The notes: generated from the letters alone by a model not told the origin. A DNA stretch of 64,000 nucleotides from an uncultured Bacteroides sp. (GCA_900543205.1 UQQM01000005.1:31392-95391), one strand, 5' to 3'. Counted from the first letter of the stretch, positions 1 through 9,711 are shown. Numbers and translations are program-made.

Positions 1-881
1 GCGATTCCGGTTTGGGTTTCAACCACGGCAATTCTTCAATTTACACTCTCTTTGAAGGTTCCCTTTCGGAACATTTCTCCTGGACGATAGCCAACCACTG
101 GCTGCAGGCCGGAGGCGACTACGCCTGGCCGTACAGGGACCTCGGACGGTCCGACACGACCAACTGGGTGGACTATTTCGCAGGCTATTTCTCGTTCGGC
201 AACTGGACGATCGGCCTCGGAAAGGACATGATCGCCACCGGCGGCTTCGAGTACGAGGACTGGGACTGGGACCTTCACACCGATTTCTCCTCTCCTCTCG
301 CCGGCGGTCTGGCATGTTACCAGTGGGGCGCGTCCGTCTCCTGGATGACCCCCTCGGAGATGAGCGAGTTCACACTCCAGATGACCACCTCCCCGTACGG
401 AGAGCATCCTTTCGCGAGCGGACTCTGGGCATATTCATTCCAATGGAGGGGTGAATACGGCTGGTATTCCCTCATAGGAAGCGCGAGCGCGCTCCAGTAT
501 GCGAAGGACGGCTACGACTGGCTGTTCGCGGTGGGCATGAACTTCGATTTGACCGACGAACTGGCCCTGACCCTCGACTGGAACAACAGCTACGGCTTCG
601 ACGAGGACAGCTGGACCCTCGCTCCCGGGCATACGCTGCAGGGCAAGCTGGCATACGCACCTTCCGACAAGTTCGACCTCGCCCTGCGCGGCTGGTACGC
701 CTTTGCGGACGACAGGACCCTGCTTCCCGATTGCTGGACTGCGGGAGCCGTCTTCCAGTACTATCCGCTTCATGATTCCGATGACCTCAGGCTCCACGCC
801 TCGCTGGCATGGAATTCCGTCCTCTCGCAGGCGACCCTGAGCATAGGCGCACGCTACAATCTCAGATTCAGTCTCTTTTAG
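1..881 (+). CDS. Outer-membrane porin-like beta-barrel protein, 5' end cut by the window
   Basis: The reading frame is open from the window edge (first full codon at base 3), so the true start lies upstream. About 290 C-terminal residues are visible. They alternate short aromatic-rich strands (many Trp, Tyr, Phe) with Asp/Gly turns and end in phenylalanine, the usual C-terminal signature of an outer-membrane beta-barrel. There is no catalytic motif. It resembles the porin-like barrels of Bacteroidota, but the family cannot be named from this fragment. It ends 9 bases before potA and could be co-transcribed with the polyamine transporter, in which case it might be its outer-membrane entry route; that link is inference. 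Confidence 0.7.
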   Translation, partial: DSGLGFNHGNSSIYTLFEGSLSEHFSWTIANHWLQAGGDYAWPYRDLGRSDTTNWVDYFAGYFSFGNWTIGLGKDMIATGGFEYEDWDWDLHTDFSSPLAGGLACYQWGASVSWMTPSEMSEFTLQMTTSPYGEHPFASGLWAYSFQWRGEYGWYSLIGSASALQYAKDGYDWLFAVGMNFDLTDELALTLDWNNSYGFDEDSWTLAPGHTLQGKLAYAPSDKFDLALRGWYAFADDRTLLPDCWTAGAVFQYYPLHDSDDLRLHASLAWNSVLSQATLSIGARYNLRFSLF

Positions 882-890
882 CGGGGAGAA

Positions 891-2273
891 ATGAGCAAGG
901 ACATAGTAATCTCACTCCAGCACCTGTCCAAGTCATACGACGGGAAGAAGGTGCTTGACGACATAAACCTCGACATCCGCGAGGGGGAGTTCGTCACCCT
1001 GCTCGGCCCTTCCGGCTGCGGCAAGACCACTACGCTCCGTCTGATTGCGGGATTTCTCGCGCCCGACGAAGGAAGGATTCTGCTCGACGGCAAGGACATC
1101 TCGTCCATGCCGCCCTACAGGAGGCCGTTCAACACGGTGTTCCAGAGGTATGCGCTTTTCCCGCATCTCGATGTGTACGACAACATAGCCTTCGGTCTCA
1201 AGCTCCAGAAGGTGCCCACCGATGAAATCGACAAGCGTGTCCGCCGCATACTCAAGATGGTGAGCATGACCGACTATGAGAGCCGCGACGTGGAGTCGCT
1301 TTCCGGCGGCCAGCAGCAGAGGGTGGCCATAGCCCGCGCGCTTGTGAACCGCCCCCGCGTGCTGCTTCTCGACGAGCCTCTCGCCGCCCTGGACCTCAAG
1401 ATGCGCAAGGACATGCAGATCGAGCTCAAGGAGATGCACGCCCAGCTCGGCATCACCTTCATCTACGTGACCCACGACCAGGAGGAGGCGCTCACGCTCT
1501 CGGACAATATCGTGGTGATGAACGAAGGCAGGATACTCCAGGCCGGCACCCCCGTGTCCATCTACAACGAACCCCAGAACTCCTTCGTGGCCGACTTCAT
1601 AGGGGAGTCCAACATCCTCAACGGCACCATGCTCAGGGACCGCCGCGTGGAGTTCCTCGGGCATGAGTTCGACTGCGTGGACGAAGGCTTCGGCGAAAAT
1701 GTCCCCGTGGACGTCGTGGTGCGCCCCGAGGACGTATACATAATGCACAGGCTCGAGGGCTCGCAGTTCTCCGGAACCGTCAAGTCCTGCACCTTCAAGG
1801 GAGTTCACTACGAGATGTTCGTGGACACCGACAAGGGCTTCGAGCTGATGATCCAGGACTACAACGCCTTCGAGGTCGGCTCCCGGGTGGGCCTGCTCAT
1901 ACGTCCGAACGACATCCAGGTGATGCACAAGGAGCGTGTGTGCAACAGCTTCGAGGCCGAGGTCGTGGACGGAAGCCATATCAGGCTCATGGGCGCGGAA
2001 ATCGAATGCGCCGCAGCGGCCGGCTTTGCGCCCGGCGACAAGGTCACCGCGACGGTGGACTTCGGCAATGTTGAGCTCGTGGACCATCAGGAGGACGGCC
2101 AGTTCGCCGGAGACGTGCATTTCCTGCTCTACAAGGGCGACCACTATCATCTGACCGTGCTCACCGAGGACGGCTATCATGTCTGGGTGGACACCGATGA
2201 CGTATGGGACAAGGGCGATCTCGTGGGAATCAACTTCGCCCCCGGGAACATTAAACTTTCCGCAGGGAAATGA
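891..2273 (+). CDS. potA: Polyamine (spermidine/putrescine) ABC transporter ATPase PotA, long form
   Basis: This is the cytoplasmic ATPase that powers polyamine import. Walker [11 protein letters not shown]-loop FQRYALFPH, signature LSGGQQQR and Walker B LLLDEP with the following THD switch are all intact in the first 240 residues. At 460 residues it is about 90 longer than the E. coli enzyme. The excess is C-terminal: two related TOBE-like segments (about residues 280-345 and 385-455) share a pattern of F-x-G-x-V, a KG-x-HY core and an N-D/N-I-x-V/L ending, so the regulatory domain looks duplicated. The stop overlaps the start of potB (ATGA), showing translational coupling. Confidence 0.95.
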   Translation: MSKDIVISLQHLSKSYDGKKVLDDINLDIREGEFVTLLGPSGCGKTTTLRLIAGFLAPDEGRILLDGKDISSMPPYRRPFNTVFQRYALFPHLDVYDNIAFGLKLQKVPTDEIDKRVRRILKMVSMTDYESRDVESLSGGQQQRVAIARALVNRPRVLLLDEPLAALDLKMRKDMQIELKEMHAQLGITFIYVTHDQEEALTLSDNIVVMNEGRILQAGTPVSIYNEPQNSFVADFIGESNILNGTMLRDRRVEFLGHEFDCVDEGFGENVPVDVVVRPEDVYIMHRLEGSQFSGTVKSCTFKGVHYEMFVDTDKGFELMIQDYNAFEVGSRVGLLIRPNDIQVMHKERVCNSFEAEVVDGSHIRLMGAEIECAAAAGFAPGDKVTATVDFGNVELVDHQEDGQFAGDVHFLLYKGDHYHLTVLTEDGYHVWVDTDDVWDKGDLVGINFAPGNIKLSAGK

Positions 2274-3052
2274 AGATAACGAGATCCACCTGGGCTCTTC
2301 CATATCTGGTATTCCTGGTGCTGTTCGTCGCGCTCCCGCTCGTGATGATAATAGTGTATGCGTTCAGGGACGCCCAGACGAGAGCCTTCACCCTGGCGAA
2401 TTTCGCCAAGTTCTTCAGCGCTCCGCATGACCTGAACACCTTCCTGTATTCCATACAGGTGGCGTTCGTCAACACGCTGCTGTGTCTGCTCATCGCATAT
2501 CCGGCGGCGTGGATACTCACCAAGTCTTCGTTCAACCGCTCGAAGATAACCGTGATGCTGTTCATCCTCCCCATGTGGATAAACATGCTGATCCGCACCC
2601 TCGCCACGGTCGCGCTCTTCGACTTCCTGCGCTTCCCGCTCGGGGAGGGGGCCCTGTATTTCGGCATGGTCTACAACTTCCTTCCGTTCATGATATATCC
2701 GATTTACAATTCGCTCGACAAACTGGACAATTCGTATATCGAGGCGGCACAGGATCTCGGTGCGACGCCGTGGAAGGTGTTCTGGAAAGTCACGGTGCCG
2801 CTGTCCATGCCCGGAGTGTGGAGCGGGGTGCTCATGGTGTTCATGCCCACCATCTCCACCTTCGCCATCGCCGAACTGCTGACTCTCAACAAGGTCAAGC
2901 TCTTCGGTACGACGATTCAGGAGAACATCAACAACGGTTTCTGGAACTACGGCTCCGCGCTTGCCCTGATAATGCTGCTGATCATCGGTCTCACGACCCT
3001 GATCTCCGACCAGGACAGCGCACGTGACGGAGAAAAAGGAGGTCTGATATGA
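2270..3052 (+). CDS. potB: Polyamine ABC transporter permease PotB
   Basis: One of two inner-membrane subunits forming the polyamine channel. The 260-residue protein has about six hydrophobic segments, starting near residues 8-28. It carries the EAA loop ([15 protein letters not shown], about residues 157-171) that docks onto the ATPase. The start codon overlaps the potA stop (ATGA), and its own stop overlaps the potC start in the same way. Order and spacing match potABCD operons. Confidence 0.95.
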   Translation: MKITRSTWALPYLVFLVLFVALPLVMIIVYAFRDAQTRAFTLANFAKFFSAPHDLNTFLYSIQVAFVNTLLCLLIAYPAAWILTKSSFNRSKITVMLFILPMWINMLIRTLATVALFDFLRFPLGEGALYFGMVYNFLPFMIYPIYNSLDKLDNSYIEAAQDLGATPWKVFWKVTVPLSMPGVWSGVLMVFMPTISTFAIAELLTLNKVKLFGTTIQENINNGFWNYGSALALIMLLIIGLTTLISDQDSARDGEKGGLI

Positions 3053-3849
3053 AAAAGCTGCTTGCAAGGGGCTATCTGGCGGTGCTGCTGGTCATATTGT
3101 ACGCCCCGATACTCATAATAGCCATATTCTCCTTCACCGAAGCCAAGGTGCTCGGCAACTGGACGGGATTCTCGACCAAGCTCTATGAGTCCCTGTTCTC
3201 CGGAGGCCTCGGCTCCTCGATGGTGAGGGCGATAGAGAACACCCTGACCATAGGCCTGCTGGCCGCATTCTGCTCCATGATCCTGGGCAGCGTGGCCGCC
3301 ATAGGCATACACAACATGCGGGGACGCGGGCGCAGGGCGATCACCTTCCTCAACGACATCCCGATGCTGAATCCCGACATCATCACGGGTATTTCGCTTT
3401 TCATCCTGTTTGTCGCCGTGGGGGTGAGCCAGGGCTATGTCACGGTGCTTCTGGCGCATATATCCTTCTGCACTCCCTACGTGGTGCTCACGGTGCTGCC
3501 CAGGCTCCGGATGATGAACCCCAATATCTACGAAGCCGCGCTCGACCTCGGCGCGACGCCGTCACAGGCCCTGCGCAAGGTCATCATCCCCCAGATCCGG
3601 CCTTCGATGATCTCAGGCTTCATCCTGGCCTTCACCCTTTCGATCGATGACTTTGCGGTCACCCTCTTCACCAAGGGCAACCACGGACTGGAGACCCTGT
3701 CCACCTATATCTATGCGGACGCCCGCAAGGGAGGCCTGACTCCCGAGCTCAGGCCGCTCATGACGCTGATTTTCCTGGCGGTGCTGGCGCTCCTCATAGT
3801 CATCAACATACGTTCAGCAAGAAACAACAGACAAAAAATTACGAAATGA
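3049..3849 (+). CDS. potC: Polyamine ABC transporter permease PotC
   Basis: Second membrane subunit of the polyamine importer, 266 residues with about six transmembrane helices. The EAA loop is visible as YEAALDLGATPSQALRKV (about residues 161-178), followed by the IDDFAVTLF segment typical of PotC. It begins inside the potB stop (ATGA) and ends inside the potD start (ATGA), so potA, potB, potC and potD form one translationally coupled operon. Confidence 0.95.
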   Translation: MKKLLARGYLAVLLVILYAPILIIAIFSFTEAKVLGNWTGFSTKLYESLFSGGLGSSMVRAIENTLTIGLLAAFCSMILGSVAAIGIHNMRGRGRRAITFLNDIPMLNPDIITGISLFILFVAVGVSQGYVTVLLAHISFCTPYVVLTVLPRLRMMNPNIYEAALDLGATPSQALRKVIIPQIRPSMISGFILAFTLSIDDFAVTLFTKGNHGLETLSTYIYADARKGGLTPELRPLMTLIFLAVLALLIVINIRSARNNRQKITK

Positions 3850-5147
3850 AAAAATTCTTCGCCGCAGCATTATGCGTGCTTTTCGCGGCTTCTGCCGCCT
3901 GCTTCGCCGCCGACCGCGAGCACACCCTGAAAATCTACAACTGGGCCGACTACATCGACGAGGACCTTCTGACCGAGTTCCAGCAGTGGTATGAGGAGCA
4001 GACGGGCGAGCCTGTGGAGATCATCTACCAGCTCTTCGACATCAACGAGGTGATGCTCTCCAAGATAGAGAAGGGTCATGAGGACTTCGATGTCGTGTGC
4101 CCCTCCGACTATATCATCGAGCGCATGCTCAAGGCCGACCTCCTGCTGCCCATAGACAAGGACTTCGGCGACACCCCCGACTATACCGTCAATGTCGCCC
4201 CCTTCATGAACGAATTCCTGACCCAGGTGGACGGGAGCGGCAAGAACGCAGTGGACTATACCGTGCCCTATATGTGGGGTACAGTGGGCATCACCTACAA
4301 TCCCAGGTATGTCAGCGCCGAGGAAGTGTCAACCTGGGATGTGCTCAAGGATCCCAGGTTCGAGGGCAAGGTGCTGATGAAGGAGGCTTTCCGCGACGTC
4401 TACACTGCCTTCAATTTCGCACTCAACTACGACCGCGTGAAGAACGGGGAAGTGACCTTCGAGGAACTTTCATACGATGTGTCGCCCGAATCCATAGCCC
4501 GTGTGGAGGCTTATCTCAACGAGATGAAGCCCAACATCGCAGGCTGGGAGGCCGATTTCGGCAAGGAGATGATGACCAAGGAGAAGGCCTGGCTCAACCT
4601 GACCTGGAGCGGTGACGCCCAGTGGGCCATAGAGGAGGCCGAGGCAGTGGGAGTTCCCCTCGACTATGCAGTTCCCGCCTCCGGAGCCGTGGTATGGTTC
4701 GACGGTTGGGTAATCCCCAAGTATGCGAAGAACGTGCAGGCCGCCCGCTATTTCATCAACTTCATGTGCAAGCCCGAGAACGCCCTGCGCAACATGGACG
4801 TGATAGGCTATGTGAGCGCAATAGGCGGTGACGAGGTGCTCGCGGCCATGAGCGACAGCAGCGCCTACGAGCCGATTGACGCCAGCTACTTCTTCGGCGA
4901 AGCCGGCAAGGGTGCATGTCTGAACCGGATCATGTATCCCGACGCGTCCGTCATAAAGGACAGCGGAATCATGCACGACTGCGGTACCGAGGAGCTGCTG
5001 GCCATGTGGTCGCGTGTGAAGGGCGACAACGCCAGCGGCATGACGGTGTTCATCATCGGCGCCATCGTGGTGCTGCTGGTGCTCGCGTTCGTGTTCAGCC
5101 GCAGCAGGAAGAAGCACGGACATCGCCGCGCAGGCGCGAGGCGCTGA
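3846..5147 (+). CDS. potD: Polyamine-binding protein PotD with a C-terminal membrane anchor
   Basis: Periplasmic substrate-binding subunit of the importer. An N-terminal signal peptide (residues 1 to about 22) precedes the PotD fold; LKIYNWADYI and the later VVWFDGWVIPK are typical of the spermidine/putrescine-binding family. No good lipobox is visible, since the residue three before Cys is Ser. Unusually, after the binding domain (to about residue 395) there is a strongly hydrophobic stretch (about 398-419) followed by a basic tail rich in Arg, Lys and His. This predicts a protein tethered to the inner membrane by its C-terminus rather than freely diffusing. At 433 residues it is longer than the roughly 350 of E. 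coli PotD. Confidence 0.92.
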   Translation: MKKFFAAALCVLFAASAACFAADREHTLKIYNWADYIDEDLLTEFQQWYEEQTGEPVEIIYQLFDINEVMLSKIEKGHEDFDVVCPSDYIIERMLKADLLLPIDKDFGDTPDYTVNVAPFMNEFLTQVDGSGKNAVDYTVPYMWGTVGITYNPRYVSAEEVSTWDVLKDPRFEGKVLMKEAFRDVYTAFNFALNYDRVKNGEVTFEELSYDVSPESIARVEAYLNEMKPNIAGWEADFGKEMMTKEKAWLNLTWSGDAQWAIEEAEAVGVPLDYAVPASGAVVWFDGWVIPKYAKNVQAARYFINFMCKPENALRNMDVIGYVSAIGGDEVLAAMSDSSAYEPIDASYFFGEAGKGACLNRIMYPDASVIKDSGIMHDCGTEELLAMWSRVKGDNASGMTVFIIGAIVVLLVLAFVFSRSRKKHGHRRAGARR

Positions 5148-5165
5148 GTGCTGAAGCCTTTACAT

Positions 5166-5200
5166 GGAAAACGCCGGAGTTGTGAGCTCCGGCGTTTTCC
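5166..5200. terminator. Bidirectional intrinsic terminator between potD and nupG
   Basis: A perfect 14-bp inverted repeat (GGAAAACGCCGGAG and its complement) with a 7-base loop sits between the convergent genes. The arms carry an A-run on the left and a T-run on the right, so it can end transcription from both sides. Confidence 0.9.
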
Positions 5201-5215
5201 GTATCTTGAACCCTC

Positions 5216-6499
5216 TCAGGCCTGTATCTTGTGCTTGTCGGGATCCTTGAAGACTATCATGAACAGTATTCCTACCACGAGGGCGTAGGCCGCGAAGATG
5301 TACCAGGCGGTGCTCCAGCTGGGTTCGGCCGCGTTGTAGACGAAGTGGTCGACCACTATGCCTGCGGCCCAGGTGCCGATGGAGGCTCCGAGTCCGTTGG
5401 TCATCAGCATGAACAGGCCCTGGGCGGAGGAACGCATCTCCTTGTCCACGTGCTCGTTGACGAAGAGCGAGCCGGAGATGTTGAAGAAATCGAAGGCCAT
5501 TCCGTAGACTATGCAGCTCAGCACGAAGAGCCATACTCCGCCGCCGGGGTTGCCGAGTCCGAAGAATCCGAAGCGGAACACCCAGGCGATCATCGCTATC
5601 AGCATGACCTTCTTGATTCCGAACTTCTTCATGAAGAAGGGTATCAGCAGTATGCAGAGGGTTTCCGACGCCTGGCTCAGGGAAATCAGCGCGTTGGCGT
5701 TGTTGGCTCCCCAGGTGTGGGCGTATTCGGGATTGTCGGCGAACGAGGTGATGAAGGTGTTGGCGTAGCCGTTGGTTATCTGAAGCGCGGCTCCGAGCAG
5801 CATCGAGAAAATGAAGAATATCGCGAACTGGCCGTTCTTGAAGAGCTTGAACGCGCTCAGGCCGGTGGAGTCGGCGAAAGACTGCACTTCGGCGGTCTTG
5901 GGCTTGCAGGGGCAGTTGGGCAGGCTCAGCGCATAGAGGCAGAGGATGATGCTGAGTCCTCCGGACACGATGAACTGGTTGTAGGTGTGCTGGAACTGCA
6001 CTCCGTCGGTCCCGCGCATGAAGTTCACGAAGAGCATGCTGCAGATGAAGCCCACGGTGCCGAACACCCTGATGGGAGGGAAGTCCTTGACGGGGTCCTT
6101 GCCCGCCTTTTCCAGAGCGTTGTAGGCCACGGAGTTGGCTATTGCTATGGTCGGCATGAAGAAGGCGACGCTGATAGTGTAGAGCGTATAGAACACTCCG
6201 AGCTGTATGCCGCTTCCGGCTTCCATCGCATAGAAGCCCACACCGAGCATCGCGGCTCCTGCGAGGCCGTGGCAGAGGGAGAGCACCTTCTGCGCGGGAA
6301 TCCATTTGTCGGCGATTATGCCCATGAGCGCAGGCATGAATATCGACACGAAGCCCTGGGTGGCGAAGAACAGCCATATCTGGGAGCCGAAGCCGGACTT
6401 GGCGAGAAAACTTCCCATGGAGGTGAGATAGGCGCCCCATACGGCGAACTCCAGGAAGTTCATCAGAATGAGCCTGAGGCTCACATTAGCATTTTTCAT
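5216..6499 (-). CDS. nupG: Nucleoside:H+ symporter, NupG family (MFS)
   Basis: Inner-membrane transporter of about 12 helices, 427 residues, for nucleoside uptake. Several blocks are close to E. coli NupG: FPPIRVFGTVGFI, FSMLLGAALQITN, ETLCILLIPFF, and YGMAFDFFNISGS with RSSAQGLFMLMTNG after it. It is a single-gene unit: a -7 box lies 27 bases upstream of the ATG and the potD-nupG hairpin follows the stop. Substrate range (pyrimidine or purine nucleosides) cannot be told from sequence. Confidence 0.9.
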   Translation of the reverse strand: MKNANVSLRLILMNFLEFAVWGAYLTSMGSFLAKSGFGSQIWLFFATQGFVSIFMPALMGIIADKWIPAQKVLSLCHGLAGAAMLGVGFYAMEAGSGIQLGVFYTLYTISVAFFMPTIAIANSVAYNALEKAGKDPVKDFPPIRVFGTVGFICSMLFVNFMRGTDGVQFQHTYNQFIVSGGLSIILCLYALSLPNCPCKPKTAEVQSFADSTGLSAFKLFKNGQFAIFFIFSMLLGAALQITNGYANTFITSFADNPEYAHTWGANNANALISLSQASETLCILLIPFFMKKFGIKKVMLIAMIAWVFRFGFFGLGNPGGGVWLFVLSCIVYGMAFDFFNISGSLFVNEHVDKEMRSSAQGLFMLMTNGLGASIGTWAAGIVVDHFVYNAAEPSWSTAWYIFAAYALVVGILFMIVFKDPDKHKIQA

Positions 6500-6525
6500 G
6501 TGATTAGTCGAAATTAGTTATCAGG

Positions 6526-6533
6526 CAAAATTA
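6526..6533 (-). promoter_or_regulatory. -7 promoter element for nupG
   Basis: On the minus strand this reads TAATTTTG, an exact match to the Bacteroidota TAnnTTTG element, 27 bases before the nupG ATG. No clear TTTG -33 element is seen at the right spacing. Confidence 0.55.
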
Positions 6534-6555
6534 AAAGAATTTGTGATAATTTGCC

Positions 6556-6563
6556 TATTTTTG
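6556..6563 (+). promoter_or_regulatory. -7 promoter element for the 6583 membrane protein gene
   Basis: TATTTTTG matches TAnnTTTG and lies 20 bases before the ATG at 6583. It is divergent from and only 22 bases away from the nupG element, so both promoters share one short AT-rich control region. Confidence 0.5.
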
Positions 6564-6582
6564 TTGAAATTAATCTGTTTGC

Positions 6583-7446
6583 ATGAAGCCCAGAGCCATA
6601 GTCATCGCGGCAGTGTCAGTGATTGTCTGCGTATTGTTCATACTTCCACTGTTCTCCGGAGCCACGGAGTCTTTCAACGGGTTTTGGGACGGGCATCCGT
6701 ATTCGAGTCTGGTGCTTTCCCTGCTTGCCGTGGCAGTTCCTCTGGCAGTACTCAACAAGGTTTATGACTTCTATGAGGACGGGAATTCCGTGCGGCGGGC
6801 CGTGAAGTTCCTTGCCGCCCTGCTTTTCTCGTATCTGACGGCCGGCGCCGTTTCCCTTGCCGGCCCCGTCTTCGAGTTCATATTGCAGCCCGGCAATCAT
6901 CTGGCGGGCTGGCTTGGCGTCGCGGCGTCCGCACTGTATCTTGCGCTGGTGGCGGTCTTTGCGGCCATTCCGTTCGTGTCACTGATAGTCAAGGGGATTT
7001 TCGGCGGCGGAGGCCTGCTTGTCAGGATAGGAAGCGTGGCGGTCGTGCTCGTTCAGCTTCTGGCGGTGATACCTCTGACGCTATTCATCATCAGGGAGTT
7101 GTGGTGGGTGATTCTGGTCGCGGCGGCCCTGCTGATGCTCATCGGCTTTGCTTCGGGAGGCTCGTCGGACGGACTTTTTTCGTCCGACGACCGCTCGGGG
7201 GACGTGAAGGGAGGCGGCGAACTTCGCAGGTACTGGAAGTCCCTGGACTACTATATTGGTGCGCGTGTGCCGGTTTATGAGTATGAAGGGCATTTATATG
7301 TGAAAGCTTCCGATACCTATAAAACCTTCATGTCTGCCGACCAGCAGAAAGCGCACACAGAGCGTGTGTTGAAGAAAGTGGATACTTCCACCTGCTATGA
7401 AATAGACGGAAAGGATTACTATCGCTTGAAAAGCGACTGGTTTTGA
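6583..7446 (+). CDS. Unknown polytopic membrane protein with a cytosolic C-terminal domain
   Basis: The 287-residue protein has about six hydrophobic segments in the first 195 residues (near 5-25, 47-66, 73-93, 104-133, 145-165 and 170-190). About 90 hydrophilic residues follow, beginning SGGSSDGLFSSDDRSGDVKG. The tail is Tyr-rich (YYIGARVPVYEYEGHLYVK) and ends DYYRLKSDWF. No family is recognised and no catalytic motif is seen. It stands alone, with its own -7 element and a separate promoter for tgt behind it. A sensor or scaffold role would be speculation. Confidence 0.75.
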   Translation: MKPRAIVIAAVSVIVCVLFILPLFSGATESFNGFWDGHPYSSLVLSLLAVAVPLAVLNKVYDFYEDGNSVRRAVKFLAALLFSYLTAGAVSLAGPVFEFILQPGNHLAGWLGVAASALYLALVAVFAAIPFVSLIVKGIFGGGGLLVRIGSVAVVLVQLLAVIPLTLFIIRELWWVILVAAALLMLIGFASGGSSDGLFSSDDRSGDVKGGGELRRYWKSLDYYIGARVPVYEYEGHLYVKASDTYKTFMSADQQKAHTERVLKKVDTSTCYEIDGKDYYRLKSDWF

Positions 7447-7477
7447 GCATTTGCGGCAGTTTTTCGGCTTTTCTGCT

Positions 7478-7485
7478 TATCTTTG
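7478..7485 (+). promoter_or_regulatory. -7 promoter element of tgt, four bases from the start codon
   Basis: TATCTTTG is an exact TAnnTTTG match ending only 4 bases before the tgt ATG. A TTTG word at 7450-7453 is a possible -33 element, but the 24-base gap is long. Transcription would start at or next to the ATG, suggesting a leaderless mRNA. Confidence 0.6.
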
Positions 7486-7489
7486 AAAG

Positions 7490-8620
7490 ATGAAATTCAG
7501 CATATCTGCAAAAGACCCGCATTCTTCGGCACGTTGCGGCACGCTTGAGACCGCCCACGGAGCGGTACGCACGCCTATTTTCATGCCAGTCGGCACCGTA
7601 GGCTCGGTCAAGGGCGTATATCACCGCGACCTCAAGGAGGACATCAAGGCCGAAATCATACTCGGCAACACATACCATCTCTACCTGCGTCCGGGGCTCG
7701 ACACCCTGCGCGCCGCCGGAGGACTGCACAAGTTCGAGTCCTGGGACAGGCCCATACTCACCGACAGCGGAGGCTTCCAGGTCTTCTCGCTGAGCCCGAT
7801 CAGGAAACTCACCCCCGAAGGCTGCACCTTCCGCAGCCATATCGACGGCTCGCGCCATATCTTCACCCCGGAGAACAACGTGGACACCCAACGCGTAATC
7901 GGGGCCGACATCATGATGGCCCTCGACGAGTGCTGTCCGGGCGAGGCCGACCACTCATACGCGCGCAAGAGCCTCGACCTCACCAAAGGCTGGCTGGAAA
8001 GATATGCCGCGCGCTTCCGCGAGACCGAACCGCTCTACGGCTACAGCCAGTGCTTCTTCCCGATAGTCCAGGGCTGCGTCTATCCCGACCTCCGCAGGGA
8101 GGCGGCCGACCATGCCGTGCAGTTCGGCGCCGACGGCTACGCCATAGGCGGCCTTGCCGTGGGGGAGCCGACGGAGAAGATGTACGAGATGCTGGAGCTC
8201 GTGTGCCCCCTGCTGCCCGAGGACAGACCGCGCTACCTGATGGGTGTCGGCACTCCGGCCAACATCCTCGAGGGCATAGAGAGGGGAGTGGACATGTTCG
8301 ACTGCGTGATGCCCACGCGCAACGGACGCAACGGCATGCTCTTCACCTGGAACGGGATAATGAACATGCGCAACGCCAAATGGGCGCAGGATTTCAGTGA
8401 AATCGACCCTGACGGCGCCTCGTTCGTCGACCACAACTATACCAAGGCATATCTGCACCACCTGTTCATCGCAGGGGAGATGTTCGCCGCCATGCTCGCG
8501 AGCGAACATAATCTGGCGTTCTACCTGGATCTCGTGCGTCAGGCGCGGCTTCATATCGAGGCCGGCGACTACGCGTCCTGGAAGAAGGACGCGGTGGCCA
8601 GGATAAGTTCAAGGATATGA
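7490..8620 (+). CDS. tgt: tRNA-guanine transglycosylase (queuosine synthesis)
   Basis: Exchanges guanine 34 of GUN-anticodon tRNAs for the queuosine precursor. The family landmarks are present: DSGGFQVFSL with the catalytic Asp, GLAVGEP, and DCVMPTRNGRNG with the nucleophilic Asp. At 376 residues it has full length. The odd point is the zinc site: where the E. coli enzyme has the Cys-x-Cys-x2-Cys cluster before NYSRAYLHHL, this protein reads DPDGASFVDHNYTKAYLHHL, with no cysteine. I believe other Bacteroidota Tgt proteins show the same loss, but this is from memory. The stop overlaps the start of the LptF/G permease (ATGA). Confidence 0.95.
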   Translation: MKFSISAKDPHSSARCGTLETAHGAVRTPIFMPVGTVGSVKGVYHRDLKEDIKAEIILGNTYHLYLRPGLDTLRAAGGLHKFESWDRPILTDSGGFQVFSLSPIRKLTPEGCTFRSHIDGSRHIFTPENNVDTQRVIGADIMMALDECCPGEADHSYARKSLDLTKGWLERYAARFRETEPLYGYSQCFFPIVQGCVYPDLRREAADHAVQFGADGYAIGGLAVGEPTEKMYEMLELVCPLLPEDRPRYLMGVGTPANILEGIERGVDMFDCVMPTRNGRNGMLFTWNGIMNMRNAKWAQDFSEIDPDGASFVDHNYTKAYLHHLFIAGEMFAAMLASEHNLAFYLDLVRQARLHIEAGDYASWKKDAVARISSRI

Positions 8621-9711
8621 GGAATTTCTATATTAAGAAGCTCGATGTCTATATAGCGAAGAAGTTCATCCTGACCTTCTTCGTGGCCCTGCTGCTCATC
8701 ATAGGCATAGTCATAATCTTCGACATCTCGGAGAAGATCGACTACTTCGTGAAGAACGAGGCGCCGCTCGATGCCATCATCTTCGACTATTACCTGAACT
8801 TCATACCTTATTTCGTCAACATGTTCTCGCCGCTGTTCGTGTTCATCACTGTGATCTTCTTCACTTCGAGGATGGCCGCGAACTCCGAGATCATCGCCAT
8901 CCTGTCCGGAGGGGTGAGCTACAGCCGCATGATGGTGCCGTACATGGCGTCCGCCATGCTGATAGCCCTGCTCTCGCTGGGGCTGAACCTCTATGTGATA
9001 CCCCGCTCGAACGCCACCCGCGTGGAATTCGAGTCGAAATACATCAAGCGCCACAACAACTTCGACCTCAGGAACATACACTATCAGATATCGCCCGGCC
9101 AGTTCATCTATATTGAGTCCTTCAGCCGCTGGAACAACACCGCCTACCGCTTCACGATGGAGAACATCGAGGACAACAGGCTCACACGCAAGGTGAGCGC
9201 TGAGACCGCCGTATGGGACAGCACCATGGACGGCTGGCGCCTGCGACGCGTGTTCACGAGGGAATATTCCGCCGGCCTCGAGGACAGGGTCAGCTTCGAG
9301 CCCCAGGTGGATACGGTCATAGCCCTGAAGATAAAGGACCTGTTCAACAACGAGAAAACCGTGGAGGCCCTTTCGATAAAGCAGCTCAACGAACTCATAG
9401 CGACCCAGAAGATGAGGGGCGACGCCAACGTGATGTACGCTCAGATAGAGAAGCACCGGCGCTGGGCCCTGCCCTTCTCCGCCTTCGTGCTCACGATAAT
9501 CGGTGTCACGCTGTCGGCCAAGAAGCGGCGCGGCGGAATAGGCTGGAACATAGGGATAGGCATCGCGCTCGCGTTCTCGTATATCCTGTTCCTGCGCTTC
9601 AGCGAGATGTTCGTGTATACCAACACCCTGCCGCCCGGCATCGCGCTGTGGATTCCGAACCTGCTGTATGCGATAATAGCGGCCGCTCTGTACCGCTATG
9701 CGCCCAAGTAG
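8617..9711 (+). CDS. LptF/LptG-family permease (YjgP/YjgQ)
   Basis: Inner-membrane permease of the lipopolysaccharide export machine. It has the family layout: three transmembrane helices near the N-terminus (first at residues 15-36), a periplasmic beta-jellyroll in the middle (about 120-280), then three more helices after residue 285. The segment [14 protein letters not shown] is a typical LptG/LptF opening. With 364 residues it is of normal length. It is translationally coupled to tgt; this tgt-permease pairing is common in Bacteroidota. Whether it acts as LptF or LptG is not decided by the sequence. Confidence 0.9.
   Translation: MRNFYIKKLDVYIAKKFILTFFVALLLIIGIVIIFDISEKIDYFVKNEAPLDAIIFDYYLNFIPYFVNMFSPLFVFITVIFFTSRMAANSEIIAILSGGVSYSRMMVPYMASAMLIALLSLGLNLYVIPRSNATRVEFESKYIKRHNNFDLRNIHYQISPGQFIYIESFSRWNNTAYRFTMENIEDNRLTRKVSAETAVWDSTMDGWRLRRVFTREYSAGLEDRVSFEPQVDTVIALKIKDLFNNEKTVEALSIKQLNELIATQKMRGDANVMYAQIEKHRRWALPFSAFVLTIIGVTLSAKKRRGGIGWNIGIGIALAFSYILFLRFSEMFVYTNTLPPGIALWIPNLLYAIIAAALYRYAPK

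Noticed and set aside
5231..6517. A 428-codon open frame on the plus strand opposite nupG
   Set aside because: Shadow frame of a GC-rich gene; composition (Gly, His, Glu) is not protein-like and NupG motifs are on the minus strand.
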